A DNA stretch of 64,000 nucleotides, from assembly GCA_013359265.1 (NCBI GenBank), contig JABWCD010000035.1:1-64000 (forward strand), given 5' to 3'. A program made the translations under genes and the position numbers. This DNA is from Candidatus Hydrogenedentota bacterium (lineage in GTDB: Bacteria > Hydrogenedentota > Hydrogenedentia > Hydrogenedentales > SLHB01). This document shows, piece by piece, positions 26,444 to 34,750 of the stretch (position 1 is the stretch's first letter; every line of letters starts with the position of its first letter). The notes under the pieces were generated by a model. The model ran no database searches. It was given only the letters and a program-made list of their open reading frames with translations, and was not told the DNA's origin.

Positions 26444-26472
26444 TTGACATCTGAATAAATATACAGTATATT
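26444..26472 (+). promoter_or_regulatory. Sigma-70-like promoter of the DinB gene
   Basis: TTGACA (26444-26449), a 17-base spacer and TATATT (26467-26472) form a near-consensus promoter just beyond the third 106-bp repeat. A start near 26479 would give a leader of about 63 bases before the DinB-family gene. Confidence 0.7.
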
Positions 26473-26541
26473 GAATTCGTTGGGCGCACGGTGCGTCGCG
26501 CTCAACGGCTGGGAAATTGGGCTCGAAAAGGAGTAAACGCC

Positions 26542-27027
26542 ATGTCGTCCACGCTCGCAACGGGATTGGTTACACAATTGAATCTGGTGAAAGAGTACTT
26601 TGATCGCTCGACGAAAGTCCTTGATGAAGGGGATTCGTCCTTCTCCCCGAAGGATGGAATGATGACCGTCGCGCAGCAGGTGGCGCACGTCGCCCAAACG
26701 ATTGATTGGTTCCGGGAGGGAATTGTCCGGCCCGAGGGCTTCGACATGAACTTCGAGGCGCACTGGAATGAGGTGGCAAAGGTCGCCTCGCTGAAAGCCG
26801 CCCGCGAATGGCACCAGCGCGCGCATGACGCGATGGTGCAGCAGGTAGCGAGGACGTCCGACGCCGAACTGAACGCCCCGCTGCCTGCCGGCCCCGTCAT
26901 GGGCGGTGCGCCGAAATCATCGGTCGTCGGCGGGATCGACGATCATACCGCGCACCATCGCGGTGCCTTGACGGTGTACACAAGGTTGATCGGAAAAGTC
27001 GCGGCCATGCCGTACATGGACGTGTAG
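26542..27027 (+). CDS. DinB-family putative metal-dependent protein
   Basis: A 161-residue four-helix protein of the DinB/YfiT type. The three metal-ligand histidines appear in VAQQVAHVAQT and in the C-terminal DDHTAHHRGALTVY. The family includes thiol-transferases (bacillithiol, mycothiol) and many members of unknown activity. The ATG at 26542 follows AAAAGGAG. The gene stands alone, with its own promoter, between the repeat array and a convergent secreted glycosidase-like gene. Confidence 0.85.
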   Translation: MSSTLATGLVTQLNLVKEYFDRSTKVLDEGDSSFSPKDGMMTVAQQVAHVAQTIDWFREGIVRPEGFDMNFEAHWNEVAKVASLKAAREWHQRAHDAMVQQVARTSDAELNAPLPAGPVMGGAPKSSVVGGIDDHTAHHRGALTVYTRLIGKVAAMPYMDV

Positions 27028-27069
27028 ACTCCCAGCACACGCGCGCGGTGCTCGGACCGCGCCGGCGCG

Positions 27070-29376
27070 TCACGGATTCGCCGGCGCCGGAGTGTCGGGT
27101 CCCGGAGCAAATGCGTCAAACGGTCCGGCGGAGTAAGACAAAATCTCGCGGAAGTTCGGTAGCGCCGGTTCGCTGCTCTCGATGCGCCACGCGCTGTCGA
27201 TCTTCGTGAAGGTCAGCCAAACTTCGCCGGTGTCGTTCAATGGAAACGCCGCGCGGACGGACGCGAAGCGTCCGGTCGGGTCGCTGGCGGCCGTGCCCGC
27301 AAACTGGCAGTACAGGAGCATGCGTACCTTGCCGGTGGTCGCGATGGCCGAAAAGTCCCATTGCCGGATTTGCCGCGCCATCGTGCAGTGGCTGTACCGT
27401 TCGAAAAACCACTGGTACGCGCGGCCGACGTACTCGCTGCTCCAGTTCTGGGGATCGCGATAGCTCGGCGCGTACACGTTCAATACGCCCGCCACGTCTT
27501 CACTGGAAAACGCGGCGTCCCATCGTTCGATGGCCGCCGCGATTTCCATGGCGGCAGGTTTGTTTTCATCGGCAACGCCCTGGACGTTTGGCCACCACTC
27601 TTGCGACGCGAGCCGTGTGTCCTGGTTTGCGATAGGCTGACTGTCGGCGTTCATCACCAAGGGCGTTAAGACCGCTTCTTCCGCGATGCGGCTATGCGCG
27701 AGGCTCAGCGCCAGGTAGTCGCCGTAGTTCACCACACCCTCGTACACTTCCTTCTCCTGCGTCGCCGCGGTGACGGAGTAGGCGGTGGGCTGCTGCGGGT
27801 CGATGGCCGGGTCGGTCCAACTGCGCTGCTCGACGCGATCCGCAACCAGCTCGAACTGTCCGTCGGGATACGCCCGCTTGTACACGCGGTAGAAAATATC
27901 GCCCTCGCGCGGCGGCCACGAAACCGTCGCCGTTGTCTCGTCGCGCACCGCCCTGAATCCCCGCACGGGCGCCAGCATTCCGGGAAGCCGGAACGCCTGT
28001 TGCTCGTACTGGTTTTCGCGTGTGTGCATGACAAACGCACGCAGCCCGACTTGCGTCACAAACGCGGGGCCCGCACCGTCCGGAACCAGGTATTGGTCAA
28101 GAAGCTGCGTCCACTCCCCCACGCTGTTCACGGTATTCGGACGAACCACTCGCGCGAACCCGGACGGGGTCGCGAACGCCGAAAAAATCGGAATCCAAAA
28201 ATGCGCGCCCGTGTTCGGAATCAACTCCGCTACTTGCCCCGGCCGCTCTATCCCGTACGCGCCGCGAATCATCAGGCCCTCGCCGTAGACACCGTCGATA
28301 TCGCGCAAGTTCTGTTGCATCTCCGCCGGCGTATTCGACACACCGAGTTGATACGCGACCTGCGCCTTCGTTTCGATGGACTCCTTGCGCGAGATAAGGC
28401 CGAGATCGATGATCTCGCGCAATGTCGGCGCTATGGACGCCGTCCACGTGTGGTTGCGCGCGCCAGCCCACAGGTCCTCCGCGTCGTCAAACGCATACAC
28501 CGTCGCCCCGCACATCGCGCCATTCAGCGCCATCGCACGATAAAACGGCGGAGGCATTGCCGCATTCGCCGGCGCCACACCGAACACGCCGGGTTCGATG
28601 AAGCGCGCCGACTTGAACCAACGCGGCGTCGCCTCAACACCCCAGTGTGACGCGGCGCCGTCGAGCCACAATCCCATCACCATGCCGAACTGCGCGATCG
28701 CATCGTCGCCGTCCAGTCCCGCGACCGGTATCACGTAGGCTGCATTCGCGCGAAACCCTTCGATCATCGGGCGGCACCATGTATTGGACAACGCGTGCGG
28801 CCACGCGTGCGCGCCCAGCCGCAACACAAGATATCGCCCATACTGCGCGGAGGCATCGATCACGCTCGACAACCAACGCACGTGGGGCGGCGCGCCGAAC
28901 AATTCGCCGCCGCCAAACACGTAGTAGTCATTGAACGACAGGTCGGAAACCCAAACGCCTTTGACGCAGGTGAACTCGTACAGAATCTTGTCCACCAGGT
29001 CCGGCGGATGAAGGGTCTTTGGATCGCCGGTCCCAACTACTGCGAAGACAGGCACGTTCAACGCCTGCAGAGGCGACAAGATACTCTGGAACCGGACTTG
29101 GCGCGCGGCGGCGTCCGGCGCGTGTGCCTCGACGCGCATCGCGCCGTATGGCTTCATGTTCTCCGGCAACGCCGCCCAGGCGTCCGCAGTGCGCTGCGCG
29201 TAGGTGGCCGCGTCATCGGTGGCAGAGCCGGGAGATTGAAACACAAACAAGGGCCGGTCAACCCCGATCTCCGTCGTCGGCGGGGGCGTATTCTGCGCAA
29301 ATACAGACGCTGTAACGAATAGACAGAAGATAGCCTGCGCCCGGCCCCCTGTCGGTCTCCAGCATCCTCCCAGCAT
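27070..29376 (-). CDS. Large secreted GH98-like protein with C-terminal NTF2-like domain
   Basis: A 768-residue protein with a signal peptide (AIFCLFVTASVFAQ, about residues 16-28). The central part, with VWVSDLSFNDYYVFGGGE, VMGLWLDGAASHWGVEATPRWF and GATVYAFDDAEDLW, resembles glycoside hydrolase family 98 endo-beta-galactosidase-like proteins. A fibronectin III-like segment follows around residue 490-570 (ATVSWPPREGDIFYRVYKRAYPDG). The last 140 residues look like an NTF2/SnoaL-type fold (AIERWDAAFSSEDVAGVLNVYA). The glycosidase assignment rests on general resemblance, and the catalytic residues were not identified with certainty. A promoter-like sequence ends directly at the start codon. Confidence 0.55.
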   Translation of the reverse strand: MLGGCWRPTGGRAQAIFCLFVTASVFAQNTPPPTTEIGVDRPLFVFQSPGSATDDAATYAQRTADAWAALPENMKPYGAMRVEAHAPDAAARQVRFQSILSPLQALNVPVFAVVGTGDPKTLHPPDLVDKILYEFTCVKGVWVSDLSFNDYYVFGGGELFGAPPHVRWLSSVIDASAQYGRYLVLRLGAHAWPHALSNTWCRPMIEGFRANAAYVIPVAGLDGDDAIAQFGMVMGLWLDGAASHWGVEATPRWFKSARFIEPGVFGVAPANAAMPPPFYRAMALNGAMCGATVYAFDDAEDLWAGARNHTWTASIAPTLREIIDLGLISRKESIETKAQVAYQLGVSNTPAEMQQNLRDIDGVYGEGLMIRGAYGIERPGQVAELIPNTGAHFWIPIFSAFATPSGFARVVRPNTVNSVGEWTQLLDQYLVPDGAGPAFVTQVGLRAFVMHTRENQYEQQAFRLPGMLAPVRGFRAVRDETTATVSWPPREGDIFYRVYKRAYPDGQFELVADRVEQRSWTDPAIDPQQPTAYSVTAATQEKEVYEGVVNYGDYLALSLAHSRIAEEAVLTPLVMNADSQPIANQDTRLASQEWWPNVQGVADENKPAAMEIAAAIERWDAAFSSEDVAGVLNVYAPSYRDPQNWSSEYVGRAYQWFFERYSHCTMARQIRQWDFSAIATTGKVRMLLYCQFAGTAASDPTGRFASVRAAFPLNDTGEVWLTFTKIDSAWRIESSEPALPNFREILSYSAGPFDAFAPGPDTPAPANP

Positions 29377-29383
29377 GAGCGGG

Positions 29384-29412
29384 ATTGTAGCGATTTGGGA
29401 ATATATTTGCAA
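29384..29412 (-). promoter_or_regulatory. Promoter-like pair abutting the GH98-like start
   Basis: On the minus strand TTGCAA (29407-29412), 17 bases and TACAAT (29384-29389) precede the ATG at 29376. A normal start site would fall on or beside the ATG, implying a leaderless message. Alternatively the pair is chance and the real promoter lies further up. Confidence 0.4.
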
Positions 29413-29684
29413 GTGATTGACCAGCAATTAGTTGTGACTCCGAAAGCCCGGGAACATTGATTGCCCCGTTCTTTCGCTGCTACTTCCTATCCCCTTGCAA
29501 CGATTAAAGATGCATAGCACGTGTCGCCATATGGTATACTTCTGTGGTTCGCACGTGTCGTGCGGGCTGCGGGTGCTCACGCCCGCCGTGACGTCGCTAC
29601 CGGGGCTGCGGGAACGGCGTCGCATGGCTGACGCGACAAGGCTGCGTGAAGATGCAGGGGTCTTCGTGCAGCGTGGGCAATGCA

Positions 29685-31052
29685 ATGGCGCAACAATCAG
29701 AACGTAGATCGGCCCCGCGCGCGGCGATAGAACGCCAGGCGATGTTCGTCGCGGTGGACGGTTCCACCCTGCTGCAAGCGGGCGCCGTAACCGACATGAG
29801 CCGCGACGGGCTCCACCTGCGTACGCGGCAACCCGCCCCCATAGGCACGATTATCGAGATTGAAATGGAACCGCGCGAGGGATCGGCGCAATCCAAACCG
29901 ATCATCATCCGCGGGCGCGTGGTACGCATCCAGGAACTCCCCGGCGGCGAATTCTCCGTCGGTGTGAAATTGCGCTACCGCGTCGGAAAAGCGAACGCCG
30001 TACCCGCCCGTGCTGCTACCCCCGCGCGCGTATTGACGCCGGCAACGACGGCGGAAGCCCGGAGGAAGACGCCGCACCCGCAAAAACTCGACTGGCGGCA
30101 CGGCGCGATGATCGGTTTCTTCGCCGGCGTCATCGCGTTACTTCTGTTGTGGCCGCGCGACGGATCGCCGCGCGCCGCGGCAAGCGGCGCATCCGGCGAG
30201 CGCACTTCGTTGGATCAAGTGATTGCCGAGATTAAGCAGCGTCCGAAGAATCAAAGCAGCACAGGCTCAGGCGGCGCAGCGCAAAAGGGCTACTCGACGC
30301 GTCCCGCCGTCCCGTCCAGCAGCATCGTCCAACGGACGCGCGATCGCGTGTCAACATTGGATGAGCGCTCATCGGCGACGCGCAACGGACGCAATACGTC
30401 CGGCGCGCTGGAAAGCGTTCGTTCGGACCGCGTTCCGCGTACATCAGAACTATTCGCCGCAAACGCATTGGGCCTGTCCCCCGCGATCGACGGCGCAATG
30501 CTGGCAGGCGGAGCTCGGCAAAGCGATTCCGAATACGTGGTGGGAACCACGGGTGATTCGTCGGATTCGCCACGCAATCGCGAATTGGCGGCGATCGTTC
30601 GCGCGCTGGACGAACGGGCCGCGTCCGAATTTTTTGAATCGACACGCGCCGCCGAGTCCGCACTGTTCGACCCAGTCCATATCGAAGTCGATCAGGACGC
30701 ATATACGTTGACGGTCTATCGCGCGGGTAAACCGTTTACGGAGTTTCCGATCTCGGTCGGCTCAAACCGCAGCACGCCCAAGGGCACGTTCACTATCCAT
30801 AACAAAATTCGAAATCCCGACTGGTACGATCGCGGCAAGACCGTACCCTACGGCGATCCGCGCAATCCGCTCGGGGCGTCATGGATGGGCTTCGCAAAGA
30901 ATGGCCAGCCCCTCAGCTACGGCATACATCCCACGAACGACTTGGGCGCGATGGGCCAGCCCGCGGGCCGCGGGTGCGTACGTCTGAAACCGGAACACGC
31001 GGAGGCTTTGTTCCGCATCTGTCCCGTCGGCGCGACGGTGACCATCCGGTAG
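29685..31052 (+). CDS. PilZ domain - membrane helix - L,D-transpeptidase fusion
   Basis: A 455-residue protein in three parts. Residues 6-100 form a PilZ domain with both c-di-GMP-binding motifs, RxxxR (R8-R12) and DxSxxG (D37, S39, G42). A membrane helix follows at about 139-157 (GAMIGFFAGVIALLLLWP), then a low-complexity linker of some 170 residues. From about 333 to the end lies a YkuD L,D-transpeptidase domain: HIEVDQDAYTLTVYRAGK, TPKGTF, H415 in YGIHPTND and the catalytic C431 in GRGCVRL. The usual second histidine of SHGC is arginine, a variant I believe also occurs in active-looking homologues. Topology puts PilZ in the cytoplasm and the cross-linking domain in the periplasm, suggesting second-messenger control of wall cross-linking (inference). 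A GTG 13 codons upstream is an alternative start. Confidence 0.85.
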   Translation: MAQQSERRSAPRAAIERQAMFVAVDGSTLLQAGAVTDMSRDGLHLRTRQPAPIGTIIEIEMEPREGSAQSKPIIIRGRVVRIQELPGGEFSVGVKLRYRVGKANAVPARAATPARVLTPATTAEARRKTPHPQKLDWRHGAMIGFFAGVIALLLLWPRDGSPRAAASGASGERTSLDQVIAEIKQRPKNQSSTGSGGAAQKGYSTRPAVPSSSIVQRTRDRVSTLDERSSATRNGRNTSGALESVRSDRVPRTSELFAANALGLSPAIDGAMLAGGARQSDSEYVVGTTGDSSDSPRNRELAAIVRALDERAASEFFESTRAAESALFDPVHIEVDQDAYTLTVYRAGKPFTEFPISVGSNRSTPKGTFTIHNKIRNPDWYDRGKTVPYGDPRNPLGASWMGFAKNGQPLSYGIHPTNDLGAMGQPAGRGCVRLKPEHAEALFRICPVGATVTIR

Positions 31053-31053
31053 T

Positions 31054-31329
31054 CTATGGCGCGTGCTCGCCCGATTCCGCACTGACGACCACTGACTTCC
31101 CATCGCTCGTTGCCACCGTCGCAACGCCCTTCTGCGTATCGAAGATCGAATACGTCGTCACGCCATCCTGTTCGTCGACCTCGAGTTGGTAGCGCCCACT
31201 GGTGCGCGCGCCGTGATCGCCGTTCCCCGATCCAACATCTGCGAGTGTAATGTTCGGCCCCACCAGCAGCGCGCTGACAATAGTCAGCGCACTTCCCAAA
31301 ATGGCACCACCTATGAATTGCTTTAGCAT
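31054..31329 (-). CDS. Small secreted or anchored protein, unknown
   Basis: A 91-residue protein beginning with a hydrophobic segment (MLKQFIGGAILGSALTIVSALLVGP, about residues 4-25) that can act as signal or anchor. A polar region with alternating short strands (YQLEVDEQDGVTTYSIFDTQKG) follows. The ATG at 31329 is preceded by GGGAGGAG at ideal distance, which supports a real gene and excludes the longer upstream frame. It sits head-to-head with the ECF fusion gene (267-base gap) and ends one base after the PilZ-transpeptidase gene stop. No function recognised. Confidence 0.7.
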   Translation of the reverse strand: MLKQFIGGAILGSALTIVSALLVGPNITLADVGSGNGDHGARTSGRYQLEVDEQDGVTTYSIFDTQKGVATVATSDGKSVVVSAESGEHAP

Positions 31330-31596
31330 GGCTCCTCCCGAACGCTTGAAAATGTTGTCCCACCACTTGGGAGAGCAATCCACGTGCCGCGGCTCGACTT
31401 TTTTGTAACCGATTCGTGCGCAATGGCTTGCACGCGTGCCGAGCACACAGGCTCCAGATCAGCAAATTGGAAAGTCCGCCAACTTGCGGCGAGAATCAGC
31501 ATCTCTTAGGTTTCCCACGCAATTTAACATGGCGGTGTCGACCTCAGACCACAAACCTTTGCACCTACTCCCGTGTCTTTGTTCGTGTACGTAACG

Positions 31597-34473
31597 ATGG
31601 TGGCGGTAAACGTGGACAACCAAGAACTCGAGCGGCTCGTCGAAGCGGCAAAACGCGGCGATGCCCAGGCGTTCGCGCGTCTGACCCAGGCGCACTATCG
31701 ACTTGTCTACTCGCTCGCATACAGCACCGTCGGCGACTGGAGCGCGGCACAGGATATCGCACAGGACGCATTCCTGGTTGCCTGGACGCATTTGGGAAAC
31801 CTTCGGGGAGCAGGGGCATTTCCAATGTGGATTCGAAAGATCGCGCGCAATCTCGCGCTGAATTGGATTCGTTCCGCGGACTATCGCCGTCGGCTCGCGG
31901 AACGCCACGAGCAACTGGTCGCGCCGCTCCAAGAGCCGCCACAAGACCCCGCGCAATTGCTTGGCCGAGAAGAGCGGCGCGCGGCGCTGTGGAAGGCGCT
32001 TCAGCATTTGAGTCCTCCCGTTCGCGAGGCGATGGTGCTGTTCTATCTCGAAGGACGATCGACGCCGGAAGCCGCCGCGAAACTGGGCATCAGCGAAAAC
32101 GCGTTCAAGCTTCGCCTGCATACCGGCCGCGCGCGATTGCGAAAGTTTCTCGAGGATCAAGTCGAGGAAAGTTTGTACGCCGACCTCGCGCCGCAGGACA
32201 CAAAATCTGCCGCCGGCCGGGTTCTTGCCGGACTGGCAATTGGCCCTGTCATGCCCGACCTCGCGCAGTCGGTCTCCGGCGCCGGCATCAGCATGTGGCT
32301 GCACCACGTCGCCCACAACGGCGTCACCGAGACGATCATCCCAATTCTTCAAGGAGGAGCCATCGTGAACGCAAAAAAGATCGCCATTGGGGCGGCCGTA
32401 GCCGCGCTGTGCGCGGGTGGCGCATATTGGGGAATCTACCGCGCGGCCACTGTACCGCAGAGCGGAGAAAACTGGCGGCGCGTCAGCAAGTCCGAAACGC
32501 CTTATGACGTTACCGATCTCTCGGCGCCGGCCTCCGCTGCAGACACTACTTCCACTGCGGCTCAGCTTGCGAAAAGCGAGTCACAATACGACACGGCGAC
32601 GGATGAAGCATCGAACGTAGAACTCGCTTCCGCTCCTGACGAACAACTGCAACCCACCGGCGATATGACGGCGTCCGCCGCGCTGCTGATGAGTATGGAG
32701 AAGGGGCGGATCAAAGACCCGAAAGATTACGCGACCGTTTCGGGGACCGTAGTGGATACCCACGGAAGTCCAATTGAAGACGCGACCGTACAAGTCTCGG
32801 CAATCGGTGGCGCAGAAACGCCCCAGGGAATCAGCAACAACCTACTCGCGGCACTGCAAAACCCCGCGCACAAACAAACGGCGCAAACGGACCCGGCTGG
32901 ACGGTTCACCGTTCAGGGCATCGCCTACGAGGGGCGTGCAACCGTCATGGCGTCCGCCGATGGCTACAAAATGATGAGCGGCGGACGCGTCCCTGTCCCC
33001 ATCAAAGCGGGCGACAAGATCGACAACGTGCGCATTACCCTGGAGCCCGGTAAGGGACTCTATGGCAGATTGTTGTCGCCCGACGGCAAGCCCGTCACCG
33101 ACGGCGTCGTCAATTTGGTTGCAATCCGCACGCGCGGCGATTCTTCCAATGGCATGCTCGGCAGCACCAATACCGATGCAAAGGGCCAGTTCCATTTCGC
33201 GTTCTCGCGCGAAGGTACGGCAAGTCTCGTTACCTCGTCGTTGAAATACGGCGGCGCGAGCTTCGACGATGTGCCCGTCGGCGGCGAAGACGTGATTGAA
33301 CTCCAAATGCCGAAAGGCGCGCAGTTGACAGGAACGATCACGTGGGCGGCCGGCGGCGCGGCATCGGACGTGCTCGTGTTTCTTGTCGGCAAGGCGAACG
33401 ACGGTCGCGGCCTTCGACGCAATCCCGCGTCTGTGTACGCAGCGAAAACAGACAGCGGTGGCAACTATACAATCGATGCGATCGACGCCAACCAGTCCTA
33501 TTCCGCTTCCGTCGCCATGTTGGACGAAACTGCGCTGTCGCAGCCACAGCCCGTTCCGGATTTCTCCCCGGGCGGAACGCAAACATGGGACTATGCGATA
33601 CAGGAATTGATCTACGTGCGCGGCCGCGTCGTCGGCGAAACGACCGGAAGACCGTTGCACCACGTGAAAGTCGCGGCGCTGAAAGATGGAAAGTACGTTC
33701 AAGACAGCGATACGCCGACCGGCGCGGACGGGTCGTATGAACTGAAACTATCGTCCGGTCCAGGCAATTACAGGATTTATCCGCGCCTATGGCGCATCGA
33801 ACCCGAACAAACCGGATACGAATGGGGCAAGGACATCCAGCTTTCTGCGGCACAGGAAGCAACACTCGATCTGACGTTCGTGGACACGGCGACCATGTCC
33901 ATCAAGGTGGTCGATGCCGCGGGCAATCCACTAAGCGACATGGGCCTTGGCATTCGCGAAGACGACCACACCTGGGGGCCGGTGGCGCGTACGGCCGCAG
34001 ACGGCACCTACACGTGGAACGGATTCATGCCGGGCATCGAAACGAATTTCGTGGTGTTCGGTCAAGGCGGGCCGGGGCGGCTTGGCTCGACCCGGCCCAC
34101 GGTCCTCGAACCCGGTCAGGTCGTACCCGAAGAAACCGTCGTCGTCTACGGCAGCGCGGGCATCGAAGGCATCGCGGTCGGGCCAAACGGCCAACCCTTG
34201 CCGAACGGCGTCATCATTTTGCACGTCTACTACGCCCTCACGCACGAAATCGAGCGCCGCGTCAACACGGACGACACCGGACACTTCCTCATCGAAAGTC
34301 AACTGCCTGCGACTGCCGTATTCCTGTCCATGGAAGGCTACACCGAAACCGATGGCAGCGTGGATCGCTATTCCTACGAATCCGACGAGATCGAACTCAT
34401 CGATAAACAAATCGTTGACCTTGGAAAGATTGCCTTCACGCACAGCGAATCGAACGTGAACGTCGAGGATTAG
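31597..34473 (+). CDS. ECF sigma factor fused to membrane helix and carboxypeptidase-regulatory-like domains
   Basis: A single 958-codon frame. Residues 24-92 are sigma region 2 (AYSTVGDWSAAQDIAQDAFL, PMWIRKIARNLALNWIR) and about 127-182 are region 4 (LSPPVREAMVLFYLEG, then EAAAKLGISENAFKLRLHTGRAR), together an ECF sigma-70 factor. A linker leads to a membrane helix at about 261-281 (KIAIGAAVAALCAGGAYWGIY). Residues 370-958 contain about six carboxypeptidase-regulatory-like beta-sandwich repeats marked by G-x-V-x-D-x-x-G-x-P and D-x-x-G-x-F/Y, e.g. VSGTVVDTHGSPIEDATV and TDPAGRFTV. This predicts a cytoplasmic sigma factor tethered to an outward-facing region, with no separate anti-sigma gene beside it. 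A strong internal ribosome site at 32351 could also yield the C-terminal part alone. The ATG at 31597 lacks a clear ribosome site. Confidence 0.85.
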   Translation: MVAVNVDNQELERLVEAAKRGDAQAFARLTQAHYRLVYSLAYSTVGDWSAAQDIAQDAFLVAWTHLGNLRGAGAFPMWIRKIARNLALNWIRSADYRRRLAERHEQLVAPLQEPPQDPAQLLGREERRAALWKALQHLSPPVREAMVLFYLEGRSTPEAAAKLGISENAFKLRLHTGRARLRKFLEDQVEESLYADLAPQDTKSAAGRVLAGLAIGPVMPDLAQSVSGAGISMWLHHVAHNGVTETIIPILQGGAIVNAKKIAIGAAVAALCAGGAYWGIYRAATVPQSGENWRRVSKSETPYDVTDLSAPASAADTTSTAAQLAKSESQYDTATDEASNVELASAPDEQLQPTGDMTASAALLMSMEKGRIKDPKDYATVSGTVVDTHGSPIEDATVQVSAIGGAETPQGISNNLLAALQNPAHKQTAQTDPAGRFTVQGIAYEGRATVMASADGYKMMSGGRVPVPIKAGDKIDNVRITLEPGKGLYGRLLSPDGKPVTDGVVNLVAIRTRGDSSNGMLGSTNTDAKGQFHFAFSREGTASLVTSSLKYGGASFDDVPVGGEDVIELQMPKGAQLTGTITWAAGGAASDVLVFLVGKANDGRGLRRNPASVYAAKTDSGGNYTIDAIDANQSYSASVAMLDETALSQPQPVPDFSPGGTQTWDYAIQELIYVRGRVVGETTGRPLHHVKVAALKDGKYVQDSDTPTGADGSYELKLSSGPGNYRIYPRLWRIEPEQTGYEWGKDIQLSAAQEATLDLTFVDTATMSIKVVDAAGNPLSDMGLGIREDDHTWGPVARTAADGTYTWNGFMPGIETNFVVFGQGGPGRLGSTRPTVLEPGQVVPEETVVVYGSAGIEGIAVGPNGQPLPNGVIILHVYYALTHEIERRVNTDDTGHFLIESQLPATAVFLSMEGYTETDGSVDRYSYESDEIELIDKQIVDLGKIAFTHSESNVNVED
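32351..32367 (+). promoter_or_regulatory. Internal ribosome-binding site and GTG start
   Basis: AAGGAGGAG (32351-32359) is a near-perfect Shine-Dalgarno sequence five bases before an in-frame GTG (32365). Translation here would produce a separate 702-residue protein starting VNAKKIAIGAAV, whose membrane helix would be at its very N-terminus as a signal anchor. It lies within a continuous open frame, so either two products are made or this is the relic of two fused genes. Confidence 0.7.
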
Positions 34474-34511
34474 AGCAATTCAAGTTTGAGCACACCGTCT
34501 GTTTCGTGCTC

Positions 34512-34595
34512 GTGCTCGTGCTCGTGAGTCGTCATCGTACTCGCACTCGATCCTCGATAAGATCGAGTACGATGACGACTCACGAGCACGAGCAC
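34512..34595. repeat. Perfect 32-bp inverted repeat
   Basis: Arms 34512-34543 and 34564-34595 are perfect reverse complements around a 20-base loop. The outer half is GCTCGTGCTCGTGAGTCG and the inner half ends TCGTACTCG. The loop contains a second possible pairing (ACTCGATC with GATCGAGT). It lies 38 bases after the ECF fusion stop and has no T-run, so it may be an extended cruciform or a processing site more than an intrinsic terminator. Confidence 0.85.
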
Positions 34596-34675
34596 GCGGT
34601 GCAGCCGACCTTGAAACGCTCTAAACGCAGCAACTCAGTTGGCGATCATGCTTCGCTGTCAGCGCCAACGGCGCG

Positions 34676-34748
34676 CCGCAACCCTAGCCAGGGGCATCGC
34701 CCCTGGACACCGCGCCCGGTCACACACCCGCGCGCTGAAAGCGCACCG
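34676..34748. repeat. Dispersed repeat with CCAGGGGC hairpin, copy 2
   Basis: This is the second copy of the sequence at 2203-2280, sharing CGCAACCCTAGCCAGGGG, the CATCGCCCCTGG partner arm and the CGCGCTGAAAGCGC tail. It ends just before the stop of the PHP phosphatase gene. Confidence 0.7.
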
Positions 34749-34750
34749 CA

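Noticed and set aside
34512-34595. Intrinsic terminator of the sigma fusion gene
   Set aside because: The stem is strong but far too long and no run of T follows on either strand.
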